NCBI RefSeq assembly: GCF_913776855.1
Contig: NZ_CAJYQD010000039.1
Coordinates: 110,157-174,156 of the forward strand
Origin: an uncultured Sphingomonas sp.
GTDB lineage: Bacteria; Pseudomonadota; Alphaproteobacteria; Sphingomonadales; Sphingomonadaceae
Length of the DNA: 64,000 nt
Direction of reading: 5' to 3'
The translations under genes and the position numbers were made by a program. Below, piece by piece: positions 45,542 to 56,735 of the stretch; within the stretch, counting starts at the first letter, position 1; every line of letters begins with the position of its first letter. The notes below the pieces were generated by a model that had not been told where the DNA came from, did not search any database, and saw only the letters and a program-made list of their open reading frames with translations.

Positions 45542-46683
45542 GCAAATGCTTCCTTCTGTCGTTGGGCGGGGGCTCGCCTGCCCACTTTCGCCCTGGGTGC
45601 GTCGATGCTCTCGACCAGATCGGCGAGGTCGCGGACGGCGAACGGCCGCCCACAACTCCGCGCTCGCGCCGCTGCATTGGCGAGCGCAGCGGGATCGAGG
45701 CCGAGCTTCTGGATCTGCTTGGCCAGTTCCGGCGCGGTGAACTGCGTCTGCTGGATCGATCGCGCGCCGCCGGCGGCGACGATTTCCCGGCAGTTCGCCG
45801 TCTGATGATCGTCGGTCGCGCCGGGCAGCGGCACGAGGATCGCGGGGCGGCCGGCGGCGGTCAGCTCGGCGATGGTCGAGGCACCGGCGCGGGCGATCAC
45901 GACATGGCTCCATGCCAGCCGATCGGGCAGGTCGGGGAGATAGGTCGCGATTTCCGCCGGAATGCCGTGTTCGGCGTACTTGGCGCGGACCGCATCGATA
46001 TCCTCGATCCGCGCCTGATGCGTCACCTGCATCCGCCGGCGGAACGCGACGGGGAGCAGCGCGAGGCCGTCGGGCACGACCTGGCTCAGGATGCTTGCCC
46101 CCTGGCTGCCACCGGTGACCAGCACGCGGAAGATGCCTTCGTCGTCCAGCGCCGGATAGGGCCGCTCACGCAAGGCCAGCACGGCTTCGCGGACCGGATT
46201 GCCGACCAGATGCGTCTTGGGAACGTGACTGTCCTTCAGCCGCTCGACCCGTTCGTAGCTGGTGGCGATGCCATTCACGCTGCCCGCGACCAGCCGGTTG
46301 ACGCGGCCCAGCACGGCATTCTGTTCGTGGACGATCGTCGGCACCTTCTGCGCGAAGGCGGCGAGCAGCGCGGGGAGCGCCGGATAGCCGCCGAAACCGA
46401 TCACGGCGGAGGGGCGGAAGGTCTTGTACAGTTCGATCGCCATCGACCGCCCGGCTAGCATCTGCCGCGCGGCCTTCGCCCAGCCGATCGGGCCGCCGCT
46501 CAGGCGTCCGGCGGGCAGGACATGGGTCTGAATGCCGTCGAACAGGTCGGGAAAGCGCACGCCGCGTTCGTCGCTGACCAGCGCGACCCGGTGGCCGCGC
46601 CGGGTCAGTTCGGTCGCCAGCGCCGCGGCGGGGACCATATGCCCCCCGGTGCCCCCGGCGGCGAGGACATAATGCTTGCTCAT
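45538..46683 (-). CDS. murG: undecaprenyldiphospho-muramoylpentapeptide beta-N-acetylglucosaminyltransferase
   Basis: 381 aa GT-B enzyme. GGTGGH at 10-15 is the first glycine-rich loop, [14 protein letters not shown] near 95-108 the second, and [30 protein letters not shown] near 265-295 the UDP-GlcNAc site. It makes lipid II from lipid I at the inner face of the membrane. ATG 46683 overlaps the ftsW stop. Confidence 0.97.
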   Translation of the reverse strand: MSKHYVLAAGGTGGHMVPAAALATELTRRGHRVALVSDERGVRFPDLFDGIQTHVLPAGRLSGGPIGWAKAARQMLAGRSMAIELYKTFRPSAVIGFGGYPALPALLAAFAQKVPTIVHEQNAVLGRVNRLVAGSVNGIATSYERVERLKDSHVPKTHLVGNPVREAVLALRERPYPALDDEGIFRVLVTGGSQGASILSQVVPDGLALLPVAFRRRMQVTHQARIEDIDAVRAKYAEHGIPAEIATYLPDLPDRLAWSHVVIARAGASTIAELTAAGRPAILVPLPGATDDHQTANCREIVAAGGARSIQQTQFTAPELAKQIQKLGLDPAALANAAARARSCGRPFAVRDLADLVESIDAPRAKVGRRAPAQRQKEAFA

Positions 46684-47912
46684 TTCGCTGCGCTCCAGCG
46701 CTGTGGGCCGTAAGGTGAGCGGCTCAGATACGGGTTGCGGCGCGTGAAAGCGAGCAGCAGTCCCATGCCGATCGACAGCGCGATCATCGACGACCCGCCA
46801 TAGGAGATGAAGGGCAGCGTCATCCCCTTCGACGGGGCGATGCCGACATTGACCGCCATGTTGATGAGCGCCTGCGCCCCGAATTGCACCGCGAGGCCGG
46901 CGGCGGCGAGCAGCTTGAACGCATCCTCTTCGTCCAGCAGCCGGACGAAGACGCGGACGACGATGGCGAGGAAGATGACGGCGATGATGGCGCAGGCGAT
47001 CAGGCCGAATTCCTCGCCCACCACCGCAAAGATATAGTCGGTGTGCGCCTCGGGCAGCTTGAACTTGACCCGACCGCCGCCCGGACCGGTGCCGATCGCG
47101 CCACCGGCGGTCAGCACGGCGTGGGCCATGTCGACCTGATAGCTGTCCGTCGCCGCGCTTGCCGGATCGGGGAACAGGAAGCCGTCGATGCGGACGCGTG
47201 CCGTGCCGTAGAAGGTATAGGCCGCGACGACCAACCCGACTCCCGCCGCGCCGAGCAGCGCCATGGTGCGCACCGCAATGCCCGAAATGATGAGCAGCGC
47301 GAGCCACACGCCGCAGAAGATCACCGTCTGCCCGAAATCGGGCTGGAGCATCAGGCTGCCCGCGATCACGGCGGTCAGTGCGCCGGTGACCCACAGCATC
47401 GGCAGCTGCGGGTCCTTGGCGCGCAGCGACAACAGCCATGCCGTCGTGACGATGAACATCGGTTTCAGGAACTCGGACGGCTGGAACTGCCCAATGCCGA
47501 GGTTGATCCAGCGCCGCGCGCCGTTCGCTTCGACCCCGACGAAGGGCGTGACCATGAGTGCGAGGACCAGCACCCCCGCGCCCAGCAGGCACAGCCGCCG
47601 CGCGACCGTAACCGGCAGCATCGACACGACGATCATCACCGGAAAGGACACCGCGATCCACCCGGCCTGTCGCCAGAAATACATCATCGGCGGCACGGTG
47701 ACGTCGCCGCCCGAATAGCGGACGGCGGATGCGGGCGACGCGGCGGCTACCGCGACCAGCCCGATGGCGATCAGCACCATCGCGATCAGCAGCAGCACCC
47801 GGTCGACTTCGCGAAACCACGCGCCGATCGGCGAGCGCGCGCTGCGACCCTGCAACGTCTCCACCCGCTGGCGCAGCGCCCGGACATCGCGCCCGCGACC
47901 CATATCAGTCAT
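46680..47912 (-). CDS. ftsW: SEDS-family septal peptidoglycan polymerase FtsW
   Basis: 410 aa, about ten membrane helices. RRWINLGIGQFQPSEFLKP (~133-151) is the SEDS signature, and the long periplasmic loop contains ARVRIDGFLF. It later has PEAHTDYIFAVVGEEFGLIA, and GMTLPFISYGGSSMIA near 365-380. Works with FtsI to polymerise septal glycan. The N-terminal cytoplasmic arm of ~40 residues is Arg-rich. Overlaps murD and murG by four bases each. Confidence 0.96.
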   Translation of the reverse strand: MTDMGRGRDVRALRQRVETLQGRSARSPIGAWFREVDRVLLLIAMVLIAIGLVAVAAASPASAVRYSGGDVTVPPMMYFWRQAGWIAVSFPVMIVVSMLPVTVARRLCLLGAGVLVLALMVTPFVGVEANGARRWINLGIGQFQPSEFLKPMFIVTTAWLLSLRAKDPQLPMLWVTGALTAVIAGSLMLQPDFGQTVIFCGVWLALLIISGIAVRTMALLGAAGVGLVVAAYTFYGTARVRIDGFLFPDPASAATDSYQVDMAHAVLTAGGAIGTGPGGGRVKFKLPEAHTDYIFAVVGEEFGLIACAIIAVIFLAIVVRVFVRLLDEEDAFKLLAAAGLAVQFGAQALINMAVNVGIAPSKGMTLPFISYGGSSMIALSIGMGLLLAFTRRNPYLSRSPYGPQRWSAAK

Positions 47913-49186
47913 TGCAATGCCCCCACTGCCGTCGCGAAGGCGCGGCCCCGCGCTTCGAAATCACTGAACTGGTCGAACGACGCACACGCCGGCGACAACA
48001 GCACGGTATCGCCCGGCCGCGCCGCTGTCGCGGCCAATTTTACCGCCTCGTCCAATGTGTTGGCAATGGTTACGGCCAAGTCGGGCGCGAGCAGCTCGGC
48101 AAAGCGTTCGGCGGCGGTGCCGATGGTGTAGGCGTGGACGACATTGCCGAAACCAGGGCGGCAGGCGTCGAGGTCGTCGGACTTGGCGAGGCCGCCGACG
48201 ATCCAGTAGATGCGCTTGAACGCGTTCAGTGCGGGCGCGGTGGAATCGGGGTTCGTCGCCTTGCTGTCGTCGACATAGGCGACGCCGTTGACGTCGGCGA
48301 TGTGCGCCATGCGGTGCGGGAGCGCGCGGTAGGTTCGCAGACCGGCGCGGATGGTGTCGGCGTCGAGGCCGAGCGCCTCGCATACGGCGATGGCCGCAGC
48401 TGCGTTCTGCGCATTGTGCGGGCCGGCGAGCGCGGGGCCATGGGCGGGGGCGTCGTCGGGCACGGCGATGCGCGTCGCGTGCGGCACGGTGTCGGCGATG
48501 GCGGTCGAGGCGGCGTCGCCGATGCCGACGATCGCCGCGTGCCCCGCCGACTGCATCGCGAACAGGCGAGCCTTCGATGCGGCATAGGCGTCGAACCCGG
48601 CATAGCGGTCGAGATGGTCGGGCGTGATGTTGAGCAGCACCGCGACGTCGCAGTCGAGGGTGCGCGTCAGGTCTATCTGGTAGCTCGACAGTTCGAGGAC
48701 GTAGACGCCACCGGCCGGCAGCGGGTCCTGTGCCAGGATCGGGAGGCCGATATTGCCGCCCATCCGTGCGGGGATTCCGGCCTGATCGAGGATGTGGTGG
48801 ATCAGCGCGGTGGTGGTCGACTTGCCGTTGGTGCCGGTGATGCCGACGACCTTGTGCGGTGGCAGGTCGCCGCGGGCCTGGGCGAAGAGTTCGATGTCGC
48901 CGATGATCGGCGTGTCGCCGGCGTGCTGTGCGATCGGATGCCGGTTGAGCGGGACGCCCGGCGACACGACGACGCCATCGAAACCGGTGAGGTCGATCGT
49001 CAGCGGGTCGGCCAGCGTCAGTTCCTCGCCGCGTGCGGGGAGGAACTGGTTGCGCTTCGCCTCGTCGCCGTCCCACGCCACGACTTCCGCACCCCCGGCC
49101 AGCAACGCGCGCACCGTCGCCGCGCCGGAACGGGCGAGGCCCAGCACCGCGAACTTTTTCCCCGCCCAGGTGGCAGCGGTAATCAC
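47909..49186 (-). CDS. murD: UDP-N-acetylmuramoylalanine--D-glutamate ligase
   Basis: 425 aa. ATP loop [14 protein letters not shown] (~114-127), N-terminal [14 protein letters not shown], and [20 protein letters not shown] near 300-320, the D-Glu-site motif (D-S-K-A-T-N). Adds D-Glu to UDP-MurNAc-Ala. GTG start overlaps the mraY stop as GTGA. Confidence 0.97.
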   Translation of the reverse strand: MITAATWAGKKFAVLGLARSGAATVRALLAGGAEVVAWDGDEAKRNQFLPARGEELTLADPLTIDLTGFDGVVVSPGVPLNRHPIAQHAGDTPIIGDIELFAQARGDLPPHKVVGITGTNGKSTTTALIHHILDQAGIPARMGGNIGLPILAQDPLPAGGVYVLELSSYQIDLTRTLDCDVAVLLNITPDHLDRYAGFDAYAASKARLFAMQSAGHAAIVGIGDAASTAIADTVPHATRIAVPDDAPAHGPALAGPHNAQNAAAAIAVCEALGLDADTIRAGLRTYRALPHRMAHIADVNGVAYVDDSKATNPDSTAPALNAFKRIYWIVGGLAKSDDLDACRPGFGNVVHAYTIGTAAERFAELLAPDLAVTIANTLDEAVKLAATAARPGDTVLLSPACASFDQFSDFEARGRAFATAVGALQ

Positions 49187-50253
49187 CGCAGTTTAAGCGT
49201 CGAGAGGCCAGCCAGCGCCAGCACGAAGGCGATGATCCAGAAGCGGATCACGACTGTCGCCTCGGCCCAGCCGAGCTGTTCGAAATGATGGTGGATCGGC
49301 GCCATGCGGAAGATGCGCTTGCCGGTGCGCTTGTACCAGAACACCTGAATAATGACGCTCAGCGCCTCGACCACGAACAGCCCGCCGATGATCGCCAGTA
49401 CGATCTCGTGATGCGACGACACCGCGATCGCACCGAGCGCACCGCCCAGCGCGAGGCTGCCGGTATCGCCCATGAACACCGCCGCGGGCGGTGCGTTGTA
49501 CCACAGGAACGCCAGCCCCGCGCCGACGATCGCGCCGCAGAACAGCGCAAGGTCGCCCGCGCCCAGCACGTGCGGGATGCCGAGATAGGCCGCGAATTTC
49601 GCGTTGCCGACCATGTACACAATCAGCATCAGCGCGACCGAGGCGATGATGACCGGCATCGTCGCGAGGCCGTCCAGCCCGTCGGTCAGGTTCACCGCAT
49701 TGCCGAACGCGACGATCGTAAAGGCGGCGAACAGGATGTAGAACGGCCCCAGATCGATCGCGACGTTCGAGAAGAACGGCACGTAGAGCATCGTGCCGGT
49801 CTGGCGGATGATGATCCAGCTGGCGATGCCGGCGATCAGGAATTCGAGCAGCAGGCGCGTCCGGCCCGACACCCCCGCCGTGCTGGCCTTTCGCACCTTG
49901 TCATAATCGTCGAGGAAGCCGATCGCGGCAAACCCCAAGGTCACGAACAGGCACGCCCAGACGAACGGGTTGGCAAGGTCCATCCACAGCAGCACCGAGG
50001 TGGCGAGCGCGGTCAGGATCATCAGCCCGCCCATGGTCGGCGTGCCGCGCTTGGCGAGATGGCTTTGCGGCCCGTCGAGGCGGATCGGCTGCCCCTTGCC
50101 CTGCCGGACGCGCAGCCAGCCGATGAAGCGCGGACCGATGACGAGGCCGATCAGCAGCGCCGTCGCGGTTGCCGCACCGGTGCGGAACGACAGATAGCGA
50201 AAGAGGTTCAGAACCCCCGGAAAGCCGAGATATTCGGCGATTTCGTACAACAT
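49183..50253 (-). CDS. mraY: phospho-N-acetylmuramoyl-pentapeptide-transferase
   Basis: 356 aa with ten membrane helices. Catalytic aspartates in [10 protein letters not shown] (~113-122) and [10 protein letters not shown] (~190-199), and the [15 protein letters not shown] motif near 322-336. It forms lipid I from UDP-MurNAc-pentapeptide and undecaprenyl phosphate. ATG 50253 overlaps the murF stop by one base (TGATG). Confidence 0.97.
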   Translation of the reverse strand: MLYEIAEYLGFPGVLNLFRYLSFRTGAATATALLIGLVIGPRFIGWLRVRQGKGQPIRLDGPQSHLAKRGTPTMGGLMILTALATSVLLWMDLANPFVWACLFVTLGFAAIGFLDDYDKVRKASTAGVSGRTRLLLEFLIAGIASWIIIRQTGTMLYVPFFSNVAIDLGPFYILFAAFTIVAFGNAVNLTDGLDGLATMPVIIASVALMLIVYMVGNAKFAAYLGIPHVLGAGDLALFCGAIVGAGLAFLWYNAPPAAVFMGDTGSLALGGALGAIAVSSHHEIVLAIIGGLFVVEALSVIIQVFWYKRTGKRIFRMAPIHHHFEQLGWAEATVVIRFWIIAFVLALAGLSTLKLR

Positions 50254-51641
50254 CAGTCCTGGCCCCACAGGTCGGCGACGACCCGCGCCAGCCCCACCCC
50301 GTTCGATCCCTTTACGAGTACCGCGTCGCCCGGCGCGATCAGGTCGGACAGGACCAGCGCAGCGGTGGCGGCGTCGGGCACATGGACGGTTTCGATGCGG
50401 CCCTCAAGCGCCTTGGCCAGCGGAAGCATCCCCTGCCCCACCAGCACGGCGCGCGAAACGCCCGCTTCGTCGATAGGGACCGCCAGCGCGGCGTGATAGG
50501 CGTCGGACGAGTCACCCAGTTCGCGCATTTCGCCCAGCACCGCGATGCGACGATCGGCGCGTTCGGCGGCCAGCACCTTCAGCGTCGCCCGCATCGATGC
50601 CGGGTTGGCATTGTAGCTTTCATCGATCAGCAATGCCTCGCCACCCGCCAGGGTCACGCGGCGACGCGCACCACGACCGGCAAGACCCGCAAGATCGGCC
50701 AGCGCGAGGCCGGCAACGCCGAGGTCCCCGCCGATCGCATCGACCGCCGCCATCACCGCCAGCGAATTGGCGACCCAATGCTCGCCCGGCGGCGCAAGGG
50801 TGTAGCTGACTTCGCGCGAACCCAGCCGCGCGGTAACGAAGCTGTCGCCGCCCGACATGCGGACATGCTCGATCGCGCGGACATCGGCGCCGTCGCGCAG
50901 GCCGAAGGTCACGATCCTGCCGGCGTGCGGGCGCGCGGCGGCGATCAGCGTGTCGCGATGCGGGCTGTCGAAGGGGATGATGGCGGTGCCGCCTTCGACC
51001 AGTCCTTCGAAAATTTCCCCCTTGGCGCGGGCGATCGCGTCCTCGCCGGTGAAGAACTCGGTATGGGCCGGCGCGATGGTCGTGACGATGGCGACTTCGG
51101 GCCGGACCAGTCGGGTCAGTTGCGACAGCTCGCCCGCATGGTTCATGCCCATTTCGAACACCGCAGCCTGCGTGGCGGCCGGCATCCGGGCGAGGCTCAA
51201 GGGCACGCCGGTATGGTTGTTGTAGCTTTTGACCGAACGATGCGCGTTGCCGTGGGTGATCCGGTCGATCGCGGCGTAGAGCGCTTCCTTGGTCCCGGTC
51301 TTGCCGACCGATCCGGTGACGCCGATGATCCGCGAGCCGGTGCGTGCGCGCGATGCGGTGGCGAGCTGGTTCAGCGCGACGGTGGTGTCATCGACCAGGA
51401 CGTGCGGGCCATCGACCGGGCGCGACACGATCGCCCCGCCCGCACCCTGCGCAAAAGCCTGCGCGACGAAGCGGTGGCCGTCGGTCGCTTCGCCCGACAG
51501 CGCGACGAACAGGTCGCCCTGCCCCACTTCACGGCTGTCGAAGGCGACGCCGTTCACGGCAAAATCGGTGGAGGCAGTGCCCCCGGTCGCGGCGGCGATG
51601 GCGGCGGCGGTCCAGAGCGGCAGGTCAGCCGGCACAGTCAC
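50253..51641 (-). CDS. murF: UDP-N-acetylmuramoyl-tripeptide--D-alanyl-D-alanine ligase
   Basis: 462 aa. ATP loop [15 protein letters not shown] near 109-123, N-terminal [15 protein letters not shown], and [14 protein letters not shown] near 336-349. Joins D-Ala-D-Ala from Ddl to the tripeptide. Starts with GTG (51641, or 51635) and overlaps the end of murE by 17 bases, more than the four seen elsewhere in the cluster. Confidence 0.96.
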   Translation of the reverse strand: MTVPADLPLWTAAAIAAATGGTASTDFAVNGVAFDSREVGQGDLFVALSGEATDGHRFVAQAFAQGAGGAIVSRPVDGPHVLVDDTTVALNQLATASRARTGSRIIGVTGSVGKTGTKEALYAAIDRITHGNAHRSVKSYNNHTGVPLSLARMPAATQAAVFEMGMNHAGELSQLTRLVRPEVAIVTTIAPAHTEFFTGEDAIARAKGEIFEGLVEGGTAIIPFDSPHRDTLIAAARPHAGRIVTFGLRDGADVRAIEHVRMSGGDSFVTARLGSREVSYTLAPPGEHWVANSLAVMAAVDAIGGDLGVAGLALADLAGLAGRGARRRVTLAGGEALLIDESYNANPASMRATLKVLAAERADRRIAVLGEMRELGDSSDAYHAALAVPIDEAGVSRAVLVGQGMLPLAKALEGRIETVHVPDAATAALVLSDLIAPGDAVLVKGSNGVGLARVVADLWGQD

Positions 51642-53040
51642 GTGCCACCTGTACGTCGTCGAACGGCAGGATCATGTCGCCGACGATCTGGCCCTGTTCA
51701 TGGCCCTTGCCCGCGATCAGCACGATGTCGCCGGGTTGCGCCATCCTGCACGCAGCGGCAACGGCAGCGCGGCGGTCGCCGATTTCGGTAGCGTTCGGGG
51801 CACCGGCCAGCACCTGCGCACGGATCTGCGCCGCATCCTCGGTCCGGGGATTGTCGTCGGTGACGATCGCGACGTCGGCCTGTGAGGCCACGACCTCTCC
51901 CATCGGCGCACGCTTGCCGTTGTCGCGGTCGCCGCCCGCACCGAACACGACGATCAGCCGCCCTTCGGCATGGGGACGCAGCGCGGCGATGGCGGCCTCC
52001 AGCGCGTCGGGGGTATGGGCGTAATCCACATAGACCGGGGCGCCATTGGGGAGGATCACCGCCCGTTCCAGGCGTCCGCGCACCGGCTGCAACCGGGCGA
52101 GGCCGGCGAGCGTCGCGGCAAGCGATCCGCCGGTCGCCAGTACGAGGCCGGCGGCGGTCAGCGCATTCGCGGCCTGATAGGCGCCGATCAGCGGCAGCTG
52201 CACCTTGTGGGTCGCGCCCTCCGCCTCGATGGTCAGCGCCTGTCCCAGCAGGCTCGGTTCCCGGCCGGTCAGGCGCAGCGTCTCGCCATGTTCACCAACG
52301 GTGATCAGGCGGTTGCCGCGCACCCGCGCCAGATCCATGATCCGGTCGGCATGGGGGTCGTCGATCCACACCACCGCCGTCCCGTCGTCGGCGAGGACTT
52401 CGGAGAACAGGCGCAGCTTGGCCGTCAGGTAGCTTGCCATGTCGCCATGATAGTCGAGATGGTCGCGGCTGAGATTGGTGAAGGCGGCGGCGCAGACCGG
52501 CAGCCCTTCGGTGCGATATTGCGACAGGCCGTGGCTCGACGCCTCGAACGCGACATGGGTCACGCCCTCGCGCGCGAGGCCGGCGACGTTCGACAGGAAG
52601 GTTACGATGTCCGGCGTGGTGAGGCCGGTGACCACGCGTTCGTCGGCGGTCGTCACGCCCAGCGTACCGATCGACGCCGCATGATGCCCCTGCATCCGCC
52701 ACAGCTGTCGCACCATTTCGACGGTGCTGGTCTTGCCGTTGGTACCGGTCACCGCGATGCAGGTCGGCGGGAACGGCGCGAAGAAGGTCGCGGCAGCGCG
52801 CGCGAACGCCTCGCGCGGATCGCGGGCGGCGATATGCACCGCGCCCTCTACCACCGCTTCGGGCCGGGCGACGATGGCGATCGCACCGGCGGCGATCGCG
52901 GCGGGGATAAAGTCCTCACCATTTACCCGCGCTCCTTCGAACGCGCCGAAGATGGTGCCGGGTGCGACCTTGCGATGATCGATCGCGAAGCCGGTCACCG
53001 TTTGCGGTTCGTCGCCGCCCGTGATCGTTCCTAATTTCAT
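51625..53040 (-). CDS. murE: UDP-N-acetylmuramoyl-L-alanyl-D-glutamate--2,6-diaminopimelate ligase
   Basis: 471 aa. ATP loop VTGTNGKTSTVEMV near 96-109, the carbamoyl-lysine region, and the specificity motif DNPRTED near 395, which marks meso-diaminopimelate rather than lysine as substrate. ATG 53040 overlaps the ftsI stop. Defines a DAP-type Gram-negative peptidoglycan. Confidence 0.97.
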   Translation of the reverse strand: MKLGTITGGDEPQTVTGFAIDHRKVAPGTIFGAFEGARVNGEDFIPAAIAAGAIAIVARPEAVVEGAVHIAARDPREAFARAAATFFAPFPPTCIAVTGTNGKTSTVEMVRQLWRMQGHHAASIGTLGVTTADERVVTGLTTPDIVTFLSNVAGLAREGVTHVAFEASSHGLSQYRTEGLPVCAAAFTNLSRDHLDYHGDMASYLTAKLRLFSEVLADDGTAVVWIDDPHADRIMDLARVRGNRLITVGEHGETLRLTGREPSLLGQALTIEAEGATHKVQLPLIGAYQAANALTAAGLVLATGGSLAATLAGLARLQPVRGRLERAVILPNGAPVYVDYAHTPDALEAAIAALRPHAEGRLIVVFGAGGDRDNGKRAPMGEVVASQADVAIVTDDNPRTEDAAQIRAQVLAGAPNATEIGDRRAAVAAACRMAQPGDIVLIAGKGHEQGQIVGDMILPFDDVQVARDCAG

Positions 53041-54752
53041 TCGACGTTCGCCAGCTTCTTCGCATCCCCCGGCGCCCGCCACAGCAGCGAGCGCAGTCCG
53101 GCGAGGTCAATATCGGCATTGCCATCGGGAATCACCCCCAACAGCGGGCCGGTACGCGAAATCACCCGGCTGACCACCGGCGCGGCGGTCCACGCGGCGC
53201 TGGTGAAGCCGAAGGTTTCCTTCGTCCCCTTCGGGCTGTCGAGCATCGCGATCACGACATAGCGCGGACGGTCCATCGGAAAGACCGCGGCAAAGGTCGA
53301 AACGTTGACCTTCTTGGAATAGCCGCCGCCCGCGCCGACCGTTTCCGCCGTGCCGGTCTTGCCACCGACACGGAAGCCCGGTGCCTCCGCCTTGCGGCCG
53401 GTGCCGTCGGTCACGACGAGACGGAGGAGGCCACGCATCTTCGCGCTGGTCGCTTCGGTGAAGACGCGGCGGCCGGCGGGGGCCTGACCCGGCTTCAGCT
53501 TCAGCATGGTCGCCGGGCGCCAGATGCCGCCGTTCACGAGCGCGGCATAGGCGCTGGCGAGATGCAGCGGCGTCACCGCAATGCCGTGGCCATAGGCGGT
53601 GGTCATCGTGGTCGTGCGGCCCCAGTAATGCGGCCAGATCGGGCGCGACTTTTCGAGTTCGATGTCGGGCGACGCATCGAAATGGAGCGAGCGGAACAGG
53701 TTTTCCATCCGCGCCTGCCCCATTTCGTCGGCAATCCGCGCGGTCGCGATGTTCGACGAATGGACCAGCGTTTCCGGCACGTTCAGCCACCGCTTCTGCG
53801 CATGGTCGTCGCGGATGCGGAAGCCACCGACGGCGAGCGGCTGGGTCGCATCGTACCGCTTCGACAGCGACGGCACGACGCCGCTGTCGAGGGCTGCGGC
53901 CATGGTCAGCGGCTTGAACGCCGAACCCAGTTCGTACACGCCCTGCGTCACGGTGTTCATCTGGCCGGTATTGGCGGTCACGGCATTGGGGTTGAACGTC
54001 GGCAGCGAGGTCATGGCGATCACTTCGCCGGTATCGCTGTCCAGCACGATCCCGCCGGCGCCGCGCGCCTGGAACACCGCCATCGCATTGGCCAGCTCGC
54101 TTTCCAGCGCGGCCTGCACGCGCAGGTCGAGGCTCAATGCGACCGGGCGACCGCGCTCGGCCGGGTCGACCAGCCGGGCGTTCAGGAACTTCTCCATGCC
54201 GCGCACGCCGCGCCCGTCCATGTCGAGATAGCCCAGCGCATGGGCCGCCATCGCGCTTTGCGGATACAGGCGTTCGGGTTCGCGACCCAGCACGATCCCC
54301 GGATCGCCCAGCGCATTCACCGCCTGCACCAGTTCGGGCAGTGCGCGGCGGCGCAGATAGACGAAGTTGCGGTCGAGATTGAGCTGCGCGTAATAATAGC
54401 GAGCGTCATGTTCGGGCATCAGCTGGGCAAGCTGCTGCGCCAGCTGTTTCTTGTCGCCGATCACCTTGTCCGGGCGGACCGCGATCGACCAGGCATCGAT
54501 GGTGCGGGCGAGCGGCGCGCCGTTGCGATCGACCAGATCACCGCGCAGCGGGACCAGTGCCGCCTCCGCCGCGATCGCCGAGCGCGGCTCGGCGGCGACC
54601 GCCAGCAGCATCAGCCGCGCGAGAATGACCGTGACGCCCGCCGCGAACAACAGCATCAGCACCATCAACCGGTAATGGGCGATGTTGACCAACGTATGCC
54701 GCGCACCGTCGGCCCGTTGCTGGTTGAGGGGGGGCGCCACGACGACGATCAC
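53037..54752 (-). CDS. ftsI: septal transpeptidase FtsI (penicillin-binding protein 3)
   Basis: 571 aa class B PBP. Membrane helix ~30-52; pedestal domain with RGDLVDRNGAPLA (70-82); catalytic S277-A-F-K280, S332-S-N334 and K465-T-G-T468. Cross-links septal peptidoglycan with FtsW; beta-lactam target. GTG start overlaps the stop of the ftsL-like gene. All three active-site motifs are intact. Confidence 0.97.
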   Translation of the reverse strand: MIVVVAPPLNQQRADGARHTLVNIAHYRLMVLMLLFAAGVTVILARLMLLAVAAEPRSAIAAEAALVPLRGDLVDRNGAPLARTIDAWSIAVRPDKVIGDKKQLAQQLAQLMPEHDARYYYAQLNLDRNFVYLRRRALPELVQAVNALGDPGIVLGREPERLYPQSAMAAHALGYLDMDGRGVRGMEKFLNARLVDPAERGRPVALSLDLRVQAALESELANAMAVFQARGAGGIVLDSDTGEVIAMTSLPTFNPNAVTANTGQMNTVTQGVYELGSAFKPLTMAAALDSGVVPSLSKRYDATQPLAVGGFRIRDDHAQKRWLNVPETLVHSSNIATARIADEMGQARMENLFRSLHFDASPDIELEKSRPIWPHYWGRTTTMTTAYGHGIAVTPLHLASAYAALVNGGIWRPATMLKLKPGQAPAGRRVFTEATSAKMRGLLRLVVTDGTGRKAEAPGFRVGGKTGTAETVGAGGGYSKKVNVSTFAAVFPMDRPRYVVIAMLDSPKGTKETFGFTSAAWTAAPVVSRVISRTGPLLGVIPDGNADIDLAGLRSLLWRAPGDAKKLANVE

Positions 54753-55318
54753 GGCCGGGCCGCTTCCTTGCGCGCCGACCGGGCAAGGTCGGCCATCGTG
54801 GCGTCGCTGAGCAGCGTGCGGTCGAGCATCGCCACGGCGCGTGCCTTGGCCGGGATGACCGCCGCCGTCCGCACCGCGCCGACCGGCTTCACGACGGGCT
54901 TGCCCTTTGCACCCTTTGCCGGGGTCGCGACGGGGGCGGTGGCGAGAGCCGGTTCGGGCGTCGCCGCCGCCATTTCCATCGGCGCACTGGGCACGACATA
55001 GGCGAGCGCGACGTTACCGCCCTCGGTACGCCCCGGCAGCGAGGCCAGCTGATGCTCGCCCCCGACATATTGTTCGGCACGCGGCGCCGCGAGCGCCAGC
55101 ACGTCGCCGTTCCAGCGCTCGAGCTGCGCCATGTTCGCACGGGTGTCGAATTCGGTTTCCAGCGCGCGGATGTCCTTGCGCGCCTGCACGATCGAGCGTT
55201 CGACCGCCTCGACCCGGCCGCGTTCCGCCGCCCCCTGCGAAATGACGAGGTAGAAGGCCGGCGCCATCACGCCGACCGCCACCAATTTGCCAAGGGTCCC
55301 GAACCCGAACGTACCCAT
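54749..55318 (-). CDS. ftsL: FtsL-position cell division protein
   Basis: 189 aa. One membrane helix near the N-terminus (LVAVGVMAPAFYLVISQ), followed by a coiled-coil-like segment (AERGRVEAVERSIVQARKDIRALETEF) as in FtsL. Then comes an unusually long Ala/Pro/Lys-rich tail of roughly 100 residues. Sequence is too divergent for a motif call. The name rests on topology and on its position between rsmH and ftsI. Starts at ATG 55318, overlapping the rsmH stop by one base. Confidence 0.8.
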   Translation of the reverse strand: MGTFGFGTLGKLVAVGVMAPAFYLVISQGAAERGRVEAVERSIVQARKDIRALETEFDTRANMAQLERWNGDVLALAAPRAEQYVGGEHQLASLPGRTEGGNVALAYVVPSAPMEMAAATPEPALATAPVATPAKGAKGKPVVKPVGAVRTAAVIPAKARAVAMLDRTLLSDATMADLARSARKEAARP

Positions 55319-56268
55319 CACATCGCACTCCCGTTCGAACTCCACGGCGCGGACGCCGTGCGAAGGCCCGCGCGCAGCGTAGCCGACCGTGCGCGCGGGT
55401 TAACCGAAATTTCTTCGTCGCTGGGCCGCACCGCCTTGGCGATGTCGCCAAAGCTGGGCGCCGGCCCCTGCGCCACGACCGGCCGGTGGCGCGACCCGGC
55501 GGGCATCGTCCCGCCGCGTTCGCGCAGGAACCGCTTCACGATGCGGTCCTCGAGGCTGTGGAAGCTGACCACCGACAGCCGCCCGCCGGGCCGGAGCACC
55601 CGCTCCGCCGCGTCGAGCCCGGCGGTCAGTTCGCCCAGTTCGTCGTTCAGGTGGATGCGGATCGCCTGGAACGCGCGGGTCGCCGGGTCCTTCTTTTCAT
55701 GCGGGCGATGGCCCAGCGCCCGACGCACGACGGCGGCCAGTTCGCCGGTCCGCGCCAGCGGCCGCGCGCCGACGATGAAGTTCGCGACACGGCGATGGCG
55801 CGGTTCCTCGCCATAGCGGTCGAGTACGTCAGAAATCTCGGCCTCGGCGGCGGTGTTCAGCCATTCGGCGGCAGTGATGCCCTCACGGCTCATCCGCATG
55901 TCGAGCGGACCGTCATACTGAAAGGAAAAGCCGCGATCCGCCTGATCGAGCTGCATCGACGACACGCCGATGTCCATCACGACGCCATCGACCGCATCGA
56001 TCCCGCGCGCAGCCAGTTCGCTCGCCATCGCCGAAAACGGCGCCTGGATCAGCGTCAGGCGCTCGCCCGCCTCGGCCAGCAGCGGCGCGGCGGCGGCGTG
56101 CGCGGTCGGATCGCGATCGAACGCCACGACCCGTGCGCCGGCCGCCAGCATCGCGCGGGTATAGCCGCCCGCGCCGAAGGTCGCGTCGACATGGACCTCG
56201 CCCGGCTGGATCGACAGTGCGGCGACCGCCTCGGCCATCAGGACGGGGATGTGCGGCGCGTCGGTCAC
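55318..56268 (-). CDS. rsmH: 16S rRNA (cytosine(1402)-N(4))-methyltransferase
   Basis: 316 aa. [10 protein letters not shown] at the N-terminus, SAM loop [14 protein letters not shown] (~28-41), [23 protein letters not shown] (~93-115) and [13 protein letters not shown] near 230-242 are the RsmH/MraW set. Methylates C1402 in the ribosomal P site. The GTG start overlaps the mraZ stop. Confidence 0.97.
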   Translation of the reverse strand: MTDAPHIPVLMAEAVAALSIQPGEVHVDATFGAGGYTRAMLAAGARVVAFDRDPTAHAAAAPLLAEAGERLTLIQAPFSAMASELAARGIDAVDGVVMDIGVSSMQLDQADRGFSFQYDGPLDMRMSREGITAAEWLNTAAEAEISDVLDRYGEEPRHRRVANFIVGARPLARTGELAAVVRRALGHRPHEKKDPATRAFQAIRIHLNDELGELTAGLDAAERVLRPGGRLSVVSFHSLEDRIVKRFLRERGGTMPAGSRHRPVVAQGPAPSFGDIAKAVRPSDEEISVNPRARSATLRAGLRTASAPWSSNGSAM

Positions 56269-56735
56269 AACAGGCCCTTTTCTTCCATCAGGAACTCGCA
56301 CAGCTCGCGCGTGTCGGCGTCGATCTCCAGATCAGCGATCAGTGTGTGCGGGTCCCAGACGTTGAACGTGTCGCCACGGCCGTGGAAGAACGCCCATTTG
56401 TCGATCTTTGCCCGGCGACGATAGAAGGTCGGCAGGACGAAGCGCCCGGCACTGTCGAACGGCGCGGTTTCGAGGTTGCCGAACGCCTTGCCCGCGACAT
56501 TATAGTCGGTGTCGGCATCCTCGTCGCTGCCCTGGGGTTTGCGCGAATACAGGATTTTCGGCCAGGCAGCATCGAAGGCGCTGAGGCAGACATGCTTGGC
56601 ATGACGCTTGAGCAGCAGTTCGCGGGAATCGGCGTTCTTCTCCAGCACCGAGCGCAGCTTGGCAGGCACTGCGACGCGACCCTTCGCATCGACCGCCTGT
56701 AGCCCGTAGCTCAGGTAGAGTTCCCTCTCCAACAC
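56265..56735 (-). CDS. mraZ: transcriptional regulator MraZ
   Basis: 156 aa from GTG 56735. Two SpoVT-AbrB-type halves: [19 protein letters not shown] near 12-30 and [19 protein letters not shown] near 93-111, both with the D-x-x-G-R-x-x-x-P core that contacts DNA. MraZ forms octameric rings and represses the dcw promoter. The start is uncertain: the GTG has AGGGG only two bases upstream, and the open frame runs to 56846. The cognate TGGGN repeats lie about 120 bases upstream. Confidence 0.9.
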   Translation of the reverse strand: MLERELYLSYGLQAVDAKGRVAVPAKLRSVLEKNADSRELLLKRHAKHVCLSAFDAAWPKILYSRKPQGSDEDADTDYNVAGKAFGNLETAPFDSAGRFVLPTFYRRRAKIDKWAFFHGRGDTFNVWDPHTLIADLEIDADTRELCEFLMEEKGLL